Part shown: positions 34,712 through 45,724 of the stretch, piece by piece
How positions within the stretch are numbered: the first letter of the stretch is position 1
Layout of the letters: each line of letters opens with the position of its first letter
Source of the DNA: Ailurus styani
Lineage: Eukaryota > Chordata > Mammalia > Carnivora > Ailuridae
Assembly (NCBI GenBank): GCA_002007465.1
Contig: LNAC01000009.1
Coordinates: forward strand, 3,997,526-4,061,525
Direction of reading: 5' to 3'
DNA length: 64,000 bases
The notes under the pieces: model-generated
What the model was told of the DNA's origin: nothing
What the model saw: only the letters and a program-made list of their open reading frames with translations
Database searches by the model: none
Translations under genes and position numbers: made by a program

Positions 34712-34722
34712 AACACCAAGTT

Positions 34723-34942
34723 GTTGTTTTTGTTTTTGTTTTTTAAGATTTTATTTATTTATTTGACAGAGAGAGACATAGCGAGAGAGGGAACACCAGC
34801 AGGGGGAGTGGGAGAGGGAGAGGGAGAAGCAGTCTTTCCTGAAGAGCAGGGAGCCTGATGCTGGGCTCGACCCCAGGACCCTGGGGTCATGACCTGAGCC
34901 GAAGGCAGACACTTAAGGACTGAACCACCCAGGCGCCCCCCC
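34723..34942 (-). mobile_element. CAN-SINE, second of a stacked pair
   Basis: Antisense element with a TTTTTG-repeat tail, ending CCACCCAGGCGCCCCC. Flanked by AACACCAAGTT (34712-34722) and AGCACCAAGTT (34943-34953), so it shares the target of its neighbour. Confidence 0.93.
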
Positions 34943-34964
34943 AGCACCAAGTTTTTTTTTTTTT

Positions 34965-36110
34965 TTTTAAATCAAGCTACCTCCGCCATAGCAGCTTCTT
35001 ACTAGACATGTGTCTGGAGGCAAGAGAAACAAAAGCAAAAATGAACTATTAGGACTTCATCAAGAAAAAAAGCTTCTGCACAGCAAAGGAAGCAATCAAC
35101 AAAACTAAAAGAGAAGATATTTGCTAATGTCATATCTGATAAAGGGTTAGTATCCAAAACCTATAAAGAACTTGTCAAGCTCAACACCCAAAAAATAAAT
35201 AATCCAGTTAAGAAATGTGCAGAAAACATGAACAGACATTTCTCCAAAGAAGACATCCAGATGGCTAACAGACACATGAAAAGATGCTCAACATCACTCA
35301 TCATCAGGGAAATACAAATCAAACCCAGGATGAAATACCACCTCATTCCTGTCAGAATGGCTAAAATTAATAACACAGAAAACAATAGATGTTGCTGAGG
35401 AAGTGGAGAAAGGGGAACCCTCTACCACTGTTGGTGGGAATGCAAACTGGTACAGCCACTCTAGAAAACAGTATGGAAGTTTCTAAAAAAATTGAAAATA
35501 GAGCTACCCTACTACTCAGCAATTGCACTATTAGGTATTTACCCAAAGGATACAAATATACTAACTTGAAGGGGCATATGCACCCTGATGTTTATAGCAG
35601 TATTATCAACAATAGGCAAATTATGGAGACAGCCTAAATGTCCATCGACTGATGAATGGATAAAGAAGATGTGGTGTATATATACAATGGAATATTACCC
35701 AGCCATCAAAAAGAATGAAATCTAGCCATTTGCAACAACATGGATGGGGCTAGAGTGTATTATGCTAAGCAAAATAAATCAGTCAGAGAAAGACAAATAC
35801 CATATGATTTCACTCATTTGTGGAATTTAAGAAACAAAACTGATGAACATAGAGGAAGGGGGAAAAAGAGAGAGAGAGAGAAGGAAGCAAACCATAAGAA
35901 ACTCTTAACTATAGAGAACAAACCTGAGGGTTAATGGAGGGAGGTGGGCAGGGGGATGGGCTAAATGGGCGATGACTATTAAGGAGGGCACTTGTGATGA
36001 GCAATGGGTATTATATGTAAGTTATGAATCACTAAATTCTACACCTGAAACCAATTTTACCATGTATGTTAACTAACTAGAATATAAATAAAAACTTGAA
36101 ATAAAAAAAG
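34965..36110 (+). mobile_element. L1 3' region (carnivore type), 5'-truncated
   Basis: ORF2 C-terminal landmarks (GAACAGACATTTCTCCAAAG; AATGGATAAAGAAGATGTGG), a G-rich 3' UTR, then AATATAAATAAAAACTTG and an A-rich end. Frames are broken by stops and indels. Closely resembles the L1 at 62.45-63.45 kb. Confidence 0.85.
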
Positions 36111-36489
36111 TAAACTGATTACGTACAAGTGCAAAAAGAAAATGTATTACTATGCAACATTATTGAAAAAACTTGATAAAGGAGAGCCATTAAAAATTAT
36201 CCAGTTTAAAGGTAAGTAAAGCATCTATAAATGAATGAGAAAAAAGTCTGCAAATGTCTGGAAGGATTCTGCTCACAGATTGTTCCATAATTGTCTTTAG
36301 TTCCTTGTTTCATTAAAAACTTGAGGTGGGAGATCATGGGGGATAAAGTAAAATATCAAGGTATATACTGTTTGAAACAAAAAGATGAAAAGTTTTAATT
36401 AAAAGAATGGTAAATGAGATTTCATGCTGGGTCTGTTGGCTATCTTAACTTTGGACAAAATAGACTTTAGGCAAAGTCAATGCCCAAAA

Positions 36490-37480
36490 TAGTGTTATGG
36501 ATTATAGTATTGTTTTCAATAATTTTCAGCCCCTCCCTGTAAGAGGCCTGCATTTCCCACTCCATGGACTTCTTGCTTAGTCATTGAAACATGAATGGAA
36601 TTTATGTGTGCACTCTGGAGTAGAGCTTTACGAATCATTGTTCCTTCCCTCTGCCACAAGATGATACCCCAGATGGGGAGGCTGCTATGGCCTAGGTCCT
36701 TGAATGAAGATGCAGAATGAAGAATGAGTAGTGTTACACATGACCCACAAAGGACAGAGAACCTGAGTGGGGAATTAACCCTTATTGTTGTAAGGCACTG
36801 ACATTTTGAAGTCAGGTGTGGTCACGTGACTTTCTTTGACTCAAGTCATATGAAAAGTCTCATTTCCAGGTGGGTAACTTTAAGAGCGAGTGTGTGATTC
36901 ATGCCATCATGCTATTTTGCAGCCTAATTTAGCAAAAGATGACTAATAAAATGAAGCTGTTTTATAATGAGAAGACTTCAGCTTACCAGAAGCACAGAAT
37001 AACTAAATTGTGTCCACATAATGTTATAGCTTCAAACAATAGTCTAGAATAAAAAATGGTGGTAGAACAAAAAGGAATTGATGAATTCGCCATCATAGTG
37101 GTGATTGTGGAATTCATTAGTGCTGTCTACTAAATATTTGCAGTCTTTCTCTTGGGTCCATGGTAAGCCCGCCCTTGAACACAGATATGACCACGCAACT
37201 TCCTTTGACTAGCAAGAAAAAGGAATTGAAGTGCCGTGTATCACTTCCAGGTGGGAGCTTTAAGAGCAGAGGCAAGATTTTCCTCTTTCCTCTTTCTCTC
37301 TGCCACGGAGACCAGCAATGCTCCAGAAGGTGGCCGCCTCATCAAAATTAGTCCTAGAGTCGTTCAATGTAACCTGAAGCAGAGCCCTAGGCCGACCAGA
37401 GATAAAAACAGAAGGTAATAAATAGATATGCTTTGAAAGCTGTAAGCTTCTGAGACTTCAGAATGGGGTAGTTATTATTT
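36490..37480 (+). mobile_element. Cluster of MaLR-like LTR fragments
   Basis: Two or three related diverged pieces: TATTGTTGTAAGGCACTGAC at about 36784, then parallel blocks around TTCCAGGTGGGTAACTTTAA (36865) and TTCCAGGTGGGAGCTTTAAG (37245) with GACTTTCTTTGACT and ACTTCCTTTGACTAG upstream of each. The internal similarity suggests LTR copies of one family. Name uncertain. Confidence 0.45.
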
Positions 37481-37530
37481 TAGCAGAACCTACGTTACCA
37501 TGACTAGTGCAGATATATCTTCCCACTTTA

Positions 37531-37573
37531 ATTTTTTTATTTCTTAAAGATTTCATTTATTTATTTATTTGTC

Positions 37574-37623
<50 letters not shown>

Positions 37624-37772
37624 AGCAGGGGGAGCAGCAGGGAGAACAGGCGTGGGGAGAAGCAGACTCCCTGCTGAGCGAAGAGTCCAATGTGGGACTT
37701 GATCCCAGCACCCTGGGATCATTACCTGAACTGAAGGCAGACGCTTAACCGACGAAGCCAACCAGATGTCCC
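37531..37772 (-). mobile_element. CAN-SINE with (GA)n expansion
   Basis: Antisense element in which the CT-rich segment has expanded to a GA run of about 20 units (about 37577-37619), ending CCAACCAGATGTCCC. A microsatellite seeded by a SINE. Confidence 0.9.
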
Positions 37773-37774
37773 AA

Positions 37775-38290
37775 TCTCTCCATTTTAAAATGAAGGTACA
37801 ATTTATAGTTAAATTTACCCTTTTTGGGATATGGCTTAATGATTAAAAAAAATTTTTTTTTAATTTTAAGTAGGCTCCAGGCAGGTGCCCTCACTATATG
37901 ATGTTTGACAAAAGCACACAGTAATGTAACTCCCACCAAGATCAAGATGTAGAACAGTTCCAGCATCTGGAGACATTCCCTGGCGCCCCTTCGTAGCTGG
38001 CCCCTCACCCCTGGCAACCACCAATCTGTTTTCTATCTCTATAGTTTTGTCTTTTCCAGAATGGAATATAATAGCATATGCAGCCTTTCGGGTCTGGCTT
38101 CCTTCACTTAGGGCAATGCATTTTGAGATTAACCTTGAGCAGTGTTGCTGTGCCTTCAGCAGTTTATTCCTTTTTGTTGCTAAGTGGTATTCCCCCATAT
38201 GATGCACCATAGTTTGCTGAGCGTATCTCTTGTAGTAGTACCTTTTCACATTTATCTAGTAGCAAGAAAGTCATATTTTCAGCATTTTGC
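37775..38290 (-). mobile_element. L1M-type LINE fragment
   Basis: Antisense text with CCCCTGGCAACCACCAATCT, CTTTTCCAGAATGGAATATA and TGCACCATAGTTTGCTGAGC, an old L1M segment. Confidence 0.65.
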
Positions 38291-38544
38291 CCCTAGAAAT
38301 CTTCCCCCAACTCTAAAAGTTCATCAGGCAAATTTGCTGCTGTTCGCATCATCACACACAACCATTTTATGAGCTGTCTCTGGCTACTAATACAGGGTGA
38401 CTTCTCTTGGTACAATGATTTCCCCACCACTTTCCAGCCCCCTGGAAACCTTTCCCTGCTGCTTATTCCTGGTCCCAAACCCAACACCTCGGAATTGAGG
38501 TTTATGTAATGGCAACCTCCCTGGCTCCCACCTCCGCACAAATG

Positions 38545-38945
38545 ACTGTATTGGTTTGCTATTATTGCACAAACAATTCGCCCCAAAACTCAGGGGCTTA
38601 AAACAATGATTTATTCTCACTCGTGTGTCCGCAGGTCAGCGGTGGGGCAGCTGATTTAAGCAGGACTCAAGTGGACAACTCGTCTTCAAGCTGTGGGTCC
38701 CCCTGGGTTTGGCTCCTCGTGACAGGCTGGGCTCAGGTTTCCCCCTGTGTTTTCATTCTGTGCCCGGCCAAAGGGGCAGGAGCCACCCAGGGGAAACTCT
38801 TCTCAGGAAATCAAAAAAGTTGCACTGTGAAAGCACATTTCTTGTTTTTGCTTATCCTCTCCTTTCACATCCCATGGGCCACAACTAGGCATGTGGCTGA
38901 GCCCACAGTCAAGGAGAAGGAAAGTACACTCCCCTTCTAGCGAGC
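38545..38945 (-). mobile_element. MaLR-type (MLT1-like) LTR
   Basis: TGTATTGGTTTGCTATTATT start, then AACTCAGGGGCTTAAAACAA, GCTCAGGTTTCCCCCTGTG and a CCCATGGGCCACAACTAGGC end resemble an antisense MaLR LTR. Diverged. Confidence 0.5.
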
Positions 38946-39315
38946 GGAACTGCAGAGTCACCTGTCGAAAGGGGAAGGGAGGGGTGAAGAATTAGGGCCA
39001 AGAACTCAATATATATCACCATTACTCTGTATCCTAGGATGAGGAGAATTCAGGGGGGCGGCTCATTCAGGAGAGGGGGTCAAGAGAAAGAATGAAAGGC
39101 TAGAGAAGCAGCAAGATGGGGAGAGGCTGGGGGCATCAGCTTTGTGACCAGTGAGAAATCTCTGATGCTGAAAGCATGAAAGTTTGCTTAAGATAAAATA
39201 TATTTGGGGGAAAAAAAGATAAATTATATTTGATATGTGCATTTAAAGAGTTTTTGGCTTGGATGCTTGTGATGTTCACCCCTTTCCTCTGGCCATCCTG
39301 GTCTTTCAATAAAGG

Positions 39316-39316
<1 letters not shown>

Positions 39317-39359
<43 letters not shown>

Positions 39360-39361
39360 AT
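39317..39361. repeat. (TG)n microsatellite
   Basis: About 20 TG units followed by TACAT, giving 45 bp of strict pyrimidine-purine alternation. Z-DNA prone and likely polymorphic. Confidence 0.97.
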
Positions 39362-39924
39362 CAAAGGAAGGGTCAAGTTCTTCTGGAGACATTGAGGTCC
39401 TGGGACAGAAATAGAATAAAATTCAGTGTAAGCTGGCACTTTGATCCAGGGGTTATTAGTAAGAGGTAAACCCTGGCTACTTGGAGGCATCTTAGAGGCA
39501 CACTGAGCTCCCCACAGGAGAAGAGGTGGTGTTTTTCTCACCGATCACATTTGTATTTAAAGGGTCAAGAGGCTGGCTTAAATCTGGTTTATATCTGGGA
39601 AGATCAATTTCTAGTCCAAGTGAGGTTAAAACCACACCCCTGCCCTTTGGCCTGGGATTTTAATTCTTCCCTGCCCAGCATCCTCACTGGCCCCAAAGTG
39701 TTCTACTCTAATCCTTCTCTTGATGGAGAAAAGTTTTCCGTCCTGGCTCTCTCCTGCCTCCCGTCGGTCCCCACCCTCCCTGTGGGCCACCAACTCAACT
39801 TCTCTGACTTCCTGGCAGCAGGCGACAGACAACTTGCCAGGCACACCTCTCTAGCTGTGGGTGGCCTGCCCTCACGCATGCTTGTTTCTTCATCCAGCTG
39901 ATTTTTCAATAACTTTCATACATT

Positions 39925-40930
39925 AGTATAGTAGGCAGAAAAATAGCTCCCCAAAGATGTCTATGCCCAAAACCTCAGAACCCATGAATATGTTACCTTA
40001 CATGGAAAATGGACTCTGCAGGTGTGATTTAAGGTTGAAGATCCAGGTGGGAAGATTATCCTGAATTATCTGGGTGGACCTGATTTATCATACCATTACC
40101 TCATCCTGTGAGGCCTGAAGACATTGAATAACCATGGGCAGTGGTTCTTAGGCTGATGCTCCAGATATTTTATGGACAATATTATTTGCACTGGATGATC
40201 TTGGAGCTCTATTAGGAGAAAAGTAATCATTTAGGTCTTACAGACTTCAAGAAAATACAGGTTATAAACTTTAGTCTCATTGTTTCCAGTTAGCAATATC
40301 ATACCTACTAAAGCTGTTCACTGAAATAAAATTCAATCAAAAAGGCAGCTAGGTCAGATGGAAACATTCCACTATTTGGGGTCATAATATTCACTATATG
40401 CTAGGGAAAAAACTTGCTCCAGTCTCCTAAATTCTGTGCCTGAGAACCACTGCTGCATATATATTTTTTATTTTGTATCGAATTGTTAATTGAAGCTTAC
40501 TCAAGAGTCCTTAAAAGTGAAAAACTTTTCCTGCCTGGGTCTGAGATGAGATGGAAGAAGAAAAAGGAGAGATTTGCAGCATTTAGAGGGGATTCAACCT
40601 GCTCTTGCTTGGTTTGAGGATGGGGGAAGGCAGCCAGAAGCCAAGGAATGTGGGTGGCTTCCAGAAGCTAGAAATGGTCCTTGGCTGACAGCCAGCAAGG
40701 AAACTGTCAGTCCCATAACCTGTAAGGAATTGAATCCCACTGACAACGCAAATGAGCAAAGAAATGAATTCTTCCCTTGAACTTCTCTAGAAGGGGCAAA
40801 GATCCACGTCAGACTTTTGACCTATACCCTCTCTCTATAGGACGGCTCTACAGAACTGCAAAATAATAAATTTGTGCTGTTTAAGCGGTTAAATTTATAG
40901 TAATTTGTGGTGGCAGCATAGGAAACCAAT
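39925..40930 (+). mobile_element. MaLR-type (MLT1-like) LTR, split by a hAT-like element
   Basis: Left part (39925-40130): CTCCCCAAAGATGTCTATGC, GAATATGTTACCTTACATGG, GAAGATTATCCTGAATTATC. Right part (40500-40930): GAGTCCTTAAAAGTG, AGCCAAGGAATGTGGGTGGC, AATAATAAATTTGTGCTGTT, AGGAAACCAATACA. The order and the TACA end fit a MaLR LTR. Confidence 0.65.
40139..40452. mobile_element. hAT-like nonautonomous DNA element
   Basis: Inverted ends CAGTGGTTCTTAGGCTGA and, read inward from the other end, CAGTGGTTCTCAGGCACA. These are the usual Charlie-type termini; no transposase frame. The 8-bp flanks do not match now, so the target duplication has decayed or the ends are slightly off. Confidence 0.65.
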
Positions 40931-40934
40931 ACAA

Positions 40935-41075
40935 TTCATAAATGTTTTTTGAGGGCCTGCGATATTCCAGGCCCCAAGCATCCTACGGGATTTAGGGTCA
41001 ATGAAATTGTCACAATACCTGCTTTCAGAGAGTTTGCAGTGCAGCAGGAAAAGAGAGGTAAAAAGGCAGTTTCCA
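40935..41075 (-). repeat. L2-like LINE fragment
   Basis: GAGGGCCTGCGATATTCCAG then TGTCACAATACCTGCTTTCA and GAGAGTTTGCAGTGCAGCAG follow the antisense L2 pattern. Confidence 0.5.
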
Positions 41076-42035
41076 TCCAGCAAGGGAGCCTAGGGCTGTG
41101 GGAGCAGAGAGGAGGCCCCTCACTTGGGCTTGGAGGGCAGGGAGACAGTAGGGAACGGCAGGGATTGTGATAAACTGGAAAGCACGTGACCTCTCAAAGG
41201 CCTGCCTTTTGTTGCCATGACAACAACAGTCCAGTATTGCTAGTTCCTAACATTTTTCAAAAGTAGCGAAATAACCACATTTTTAGGAGGGATTTCCTGA
41301 TTTATAAATGTTGGCTTTTTTTTTTTTTTTAAGAAATCACGATGATGTGAACCAGGTTAGGGATCAGTTGGCTGAATGTGGTCCTCGGAGCACCAGTTTT
41401 CAATCTCTGTTCTCAGCACACAGTGTTCTGCCAAGCCCAAGTTCTCCATGGCGAAGACCGCTGTGTGCAGCCCCTGGGAGACCCTCAGGGCCCTGGGGGT
41501 GGGGAGGAGGCCCGGCCAGGCCACCTCCTCCAAAAATGCTCAGTGGTGGAGTCCACAAGCTCACGTCCCCACGCCGCCACTCGGGAGCCTGCAGTCTTGC
41601 TGAGCCTGCCCAGTCCATCACATCTAATACGGATGTCAGCAGAAAGTAAATTAAATCCGCTAGGCTATAATTTGCGAACGACACATTTTGTGGCAGTAAG
41701 TAAACAGAGCATTATGTTTTAATCAGCTTTTTAAAATGTTGTTTTAAAAATCATTTTATTGTGCAGAAGCTGGTACCCTAAGAGCTATCATTCCTTAACT
41801 AACAGTATGCTAATGCACTCCCCTCTCGTCTAGATGGTCTTACCAGTGCGGGCATTTGTCTTGGTGCTCTTAAACCTATATATTTTTACAGTAGGAGTGC
41901 CACACTGCCTTCCAGCTACTCACATGGGGAACCCCAGCAGTGGCTTCTCTGGAGGGATTGCCTTTCACCTTGGCTTTGAAGGAGAAACAGAATGCTTGTT
42001 CATTCTTTCATTTTATCCACGGATCTGTCTATCAA
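41076..42035. other. Intergenic, apparently unique
   Basis: No SINE, L1 or gene-like frame. The AT-rich part at 41640-41830 looks like possible conserved noncoding sequence (see findings). The GC-rich part at 41440-41600 holds overlapping chance reading frames only. Confidence 0.4.
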
Positions 42036-42039
42036 CAAG

Positions 42040-42495
42040 CACTTGTATACTGCTAAGCATTTGCAAATATTACCCCAATGAATTCTTCTACCAACCCCTT
42101 GAAGAAGGTGCTATTCTTATCTCTTTATTTTTTTAATTTATTATTTTTTTAAAGATTGTATTTATTTGACAGAGAGAGAGAGAAAGGGAGCATAAGCGGG
42201 GGGGGGCGGCAGGGGGGGCAGCGGAGGGAGAGAGAGAAATAGGTTCTCTGCTGAGCAAGGAGCCGGATGCAGGAATGGATTTCAGGACCTTTGGGATCAT
42301 GACCTGAGCCAATGGCAGACACTTAACTAATGGCCCCACCCAGGTGCCCCTTCTTATTTCTTTTTTAAAGATGAATAAATTGAGGCCCAGAGGGGTGAAG
42401 TCACTTGCTGGAGATCACACAGCTGGTAAGTGATGGAGATGGGAGCCTGGCTCTCGAAACTGTGTTCTGAACTACCCTGCTGAGCTATGTCTTCT
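42040..42495 (-). repeat. MIR SINE, split by a CAN-SINE
   Basis: Left half 42040-42126 (AAGCACTTGTATACTGCTAA; TTGAAGAAGGTGCTATTCTT) and right half 42364-42495 (GATGAATAAATTGAGGCCCA; GATCACACAGCTGGTAAGTG; CTCTCGAAACTGTGTTCTGA) join into one antisense MIR once the SINE is removed. Confidence 0.8.
42127..42350 (-). mobile_element. CAN-SINE inside the MIR
   Basis: Antisense element with a G-rich stretch (42197-42228), ending CCCACCCAGGTGCCCC. Flanked by TTCTTATCTCTTT (42114-42126) and TTCTTATTTCTTT (42351-42363). Confidence 0.93.
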
Positions 42496-42554
42496 ATCTG
42501 CCTGAAGCCCCCAGCTGACCCATCTTTCTGCTACTCTTGTCTTGTCTCCTAGGT

Positions 42555-42700
42555 ATTTACTTATTCCTTTGTTTTATGAACATTACGTGTCTGCTGTATG
42601 CTGGGCCCTATTTTAAATGCCGGGGACCCCACACTGAGTTGTTCCGATGTGGTCGCTGCCAATGGGGCCACTGTCCAGAAAGGAACACCACTGAGCAGTC
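42555..42700 (-). repeat. L2/MIR-like fragment
   Basis: ACGTGTCTGCTGTATGCTGG, TTTTAAATGCCGGGGACCCC resembles the antisense 'tgctgtgtgccaggcactgttctaggtgctggggata' pattern. Diverged. Confidence 0.4.
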
Positions 42701-43232
42701 AAGTACCACCTTCCCTTGAGAAAAAGGAAGGGCTGCCGGCCCTGTGATGGGCTATGAATACTTTTGTTAGAACAGAAAAAGGGGCCCATTGCTCCAGCTA
42801 TTTTACGGCTGTCCATGGGAAAATGGTCACATAAGGATTCACATCCCCGACGGAATGGTGGTCAGAGGAGGGGCCTGCCCAGATCTGGAGGAAGGGCCCT
42901 GGAGACACCGTGTGCTGGGAGTTGAGATCTGAAGGCTGAGTTTGGGTGAGTGGCTGAGAAGAGCATTGGGGGGCTCTGTGTGGCTGGTTCGGCTAAGCTG
43001 GAACCGCATTTCTCAGAATGTCCTTCCCCAGATGCTCTGGGACGAGGCTGGCCCCATGAGAACCTTCTGTGAGGTTAGGAGGGTGGAGATGGAGCAGCAG
43101 CCCAGTTACCCAGGCACTTTTGTGGCTCCCGTAAGGATGCCAGCCACAGACTCAGAAAAACTGCTCGCCCACACCTGCAGTCCAAGGTCAAATCCCAGAG
43201 TGAAATACTTTCTTGAAAAAAAATCCCTCCTA
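42701..43232. other. Intergenic, apparently unique
   Basis: No repeat family or gene recognised between the L2-like piece and the SINE at 43.23 kb. The chance frame at 42942-43370 runs into SINE sequence. Confidence 0.35.
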
Positions 43233-43233
43233 G

Positions 43234-43375
43234 GGGTGGCTGGGTGGCTCAGTCGGTCAAGCATCTGCCTGGGGCTCAGGTCACGTGCTTCTCCCTCTCC
43301 CTCTGTCCCTCCCCCACTCTCCCCCACTCAAGCTCACTCTCTCTCTCAAATGAATAAATACAATCTTTAAAAAAA
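43234..43375 (+). mobile_element. CAN-SINE, internally deleted
   Basis: GGGTGGCTGGGTGGCTCAGT head is followed by GGCTCAGGTCACGTGCTTC, skipping about 60 bases of the usual middle, then the CT-rich part and A tail. Flanks are CCCTCCTAG and CACTCCTAG. Confidence 0.88.
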
Positions 43376-43870
43376 CATCACTCCTAGAGTCTCTGCCTCT
43401 CTGAGCAAAGGGATCAATGGGAGGACTAGCAAGAAGTAGGGCTGGAAGGATAAAAAAGCATTAGATGGTGAAAAGTCATGGGGGCCATTGGAGTTTTTTT
43501 TTTTTTTAAATGGAGATATAATTTGCATACTATAAGCTTCATCTTTCTTTTTTTTTAGCTTCATCCTTTTAAAGTGTTTAACTCGGTTGTTTTCAGCACA
43601 TTCATAAAATTGTGCAACTATCACCACGATCTCATTCCAGAACATTTTCATCACCCCCAAAAGAAACCCCCTATCATTAGAAATCACTTCCCATCCTTTC
43701 CTTCCTTAAGCCTCTGGAAACTATTAATCTACTTTCTGTCTCTTTGAATGTGCCTGTTCTAGACACTTCATATAAATGGGCTCATACACTATGTGGGCTT
43801 TTGTGTCAGATTTCTTTCACTTAGCATAAGGCTTTCAAGGTTCATCCAAGTTGTCACATGTATTGGTACT

Positions 43871-43978
43871 TTTTTTATTTGAATGCTTCATGGATTTGCA
43901 TGTCATCCATGCACAGGGGCCATGCTAATCTCCTCTGTATTTTTCCAATTTTAGTATATGTGCTGCTGAAGCAAGCAT
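43871..43978 (-). pseudogene. U6 snRNA pseudogene
   Basis: On the minus strand the segment follows U6 snRNA end to end: GCTTGCTTCAGCAGCACATA, then TACTAAAATTGGAA, ACAGAGGAGATTAGCATGGC, CCCTGTGCATGGATGACA, CAAATCCATGAAGCATTC. About 108 bp with roughly 10-15 changes from U6, including some in the conserved ACAGAGA region (ACAGAGGAGA). The surrounding sequence is L1, so it is a retroposed copy without its own promoter. No clear target duplication seen. Confidence 0.9.
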
Positions 43979-44363
43979 TCTTAGCATTTTTTAAAAAATT
44001 GCTGGTATTATTTCGTTGTATGGACATACCACATTTTGCTGATCCATTCATCTGTTAATGGACACTTGGCTACCTCTTGGCCATTATGAGTATTGTTACC
44101 ATGAACACTGGCATGTACAAGTTTTGTGTGGACACCAGGTTTTCAAATCTCTCGACTACACACCTAGAAGTGAAATTGCTCGGTCACATGGTAACTCTAT
44201 GTTAAATTTTCTGAGGAATTGCCAACCATTTCTGCAATGGCTGCACCATTTCACTTCCCCACCAGTGAGACAGAAGAGTTCCAATCCCTCCACATCCTTG
44301 TCAACACTTGGTTTTTGTTTTTTTTTTATTGTAGCCAGCCTACTGGGTATAATCTGTGGTTTT

Positions 44364-44552
44364 TTTTTTAAGATTTTATTTATTTATTTGACAGAGAGAG
44401 ATTACAAGTAGGCAGAGAGGCAGACACAGAGAGAGGAGGAAGCAGGCTCCCCGCTGAGCAGGGAGCCCGATGCAGGGCTCTATCCCAGGACCCTGAGATC
44501 ATGACCTGAGCCAAAGGCAGAGGCTTAACCCACTGAGCCACCCAGGCGTCCC
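44364..44552 (-). mobile_element. CAN-SINE with perfect 16-bp TSD
   Basis: Antisense element ending GAGCCACCCAGGCGTCCC. Flanked by TATAATCTGTGGTTTT at 44348-44363 and 44553-44568. Inside the L1. Confidence 0.96.
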
Positions 44553-44677
44553 TATAATCTGTGGTTTTGATTTACATTTCCTTAGTGACTAATGATGTTG
44601 AGCACCTTTTCATGGGCTTATTGTGCCTTTGTATACTTCTTTGGAGAAATGTCTATTCAGATCCTTTGGCCATTTTA

Positions 44678-44896
44678 TTTTATTTTATTTTATTTTTTAA
44701 AAGATTTTATTTATTCATTTGACACAGAGAGAGAGATTACAAGTAGGCAGAGAGGCAGGCAGAGAGAGAGAGGAGAGAGGAGGAAGCAGGCTCCCCGCTG
44801 AGCAGAGAGCCCGATGCGGGCCTCGATCCCAGGACCCTGGGATCATGACCTGAGCCGAAGGCAGCGGCTTTAACCCACTGAGCCACCCAGGCGCCC
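44678..44896 (-). mobile_element. CAN-SINE with 11-bp TSD
   Basis: Antisense element with a TTTTA-repeat tail. Flanked by TGGCCATTTTA at 44667-44677 and 44897-44907. Inside the same L1. Confidence 0.95.
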
Positions 44897-45524
44897 TGGC
44901 CATTTTAAAATAGGTTTATTTGCATTTTGGTGTTGATTTGTAATAATTCTAATATTCTGGATACTATATTCTTATCATTTACTTGATTTACAAATATTTT
45001 CACTTTCCTGATGGTGTCCTTTGGGGCCCAGAAGCTTTAATTTTGATGAAGTTTAATTTATGTTTTTCTTTTGGTTGCTTGTGCTTCGGTGTGATGTCTA
45101 AGAAACCATTGTCTAATCCAAGGTCATGAAGATTTAAACCTACATTTTTTTCTAAAAGTTTCGGTTCTTTTGAGGTCTTAGATCAATTTTCAGTTAATTT
45201 TTGCATATGGTGTGGGGTTGGAGTATAAATTAATTTTTTGCATGTGGAATATCCAGTTGTCCCATCACCATTTGTTGAAAAGACTAAACTTTCCCCTGTT
45301 GAATTGTTCTCGCACCATTGCTGGAAATTAGTTGACCATAAATATGTAAGTTTATGCCTGGATTCTCAATTCTATTCCATTGAACTATATGTCTATCTGT
45401 ATGCCAGTAACTTAAAGGCTTGAGACAGAGGGGGTGGGTGTAGAAAGAAAAGTAGGAGCCGCTCATTTCCCAGTAGATCTCTTGTTCCTGATTCCAGATC
45501 TTCCGGGCTCCAGTGGCATTTCAT

Positions 45525-45723
45525 TTTTTAAAAATATTATATTTATTTATTTAGAGAGTACAAATGGGAGGAGGGGCAGGGGGAGAGGGAGAGAGAGAAT
45601 CTCAAGGAGACGCTGCACTGAGCGTGGAGCCTGCTGTGGGACTTGAAACAAAGACCCTGAGATCATGACCTGAGCCAAAATCAAGAGTTGGGTGCTTAAC
45701 CAGCTGAGCCACCCAGGCACCCT
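45525..45723 (-). mobile_element. CAN-SINE
   Basis: Antisense: ATTTATTTATTTAGAGAGTA, ACCCTGAGATCATGACCTGA, TGAGCCACCCAGGCACCC. Last SINE before an 8.4-kb SINE-free stretch. Confidence 0.92.
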
Positions 45724-45724
45724 G

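Larger units (their letters stand above)
43500..45425 (-). mobile_element. L1M-type LINE, interrupted
   Basis: Antisense old L1: AAATTGTGCAACTATCACCA (43609), GATCCATTCATCTGTTAATG, GAAATTGCTCGGTCACATGG, GGAGAAATGTCTATTCAGAT (44643), AAGAAACCATTGTCTAATCC, ATTCTATTCCATTGAACTAT (45369). Carries a U6 pseudogene and two CAN-SINEs. Confidence 0.8.
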
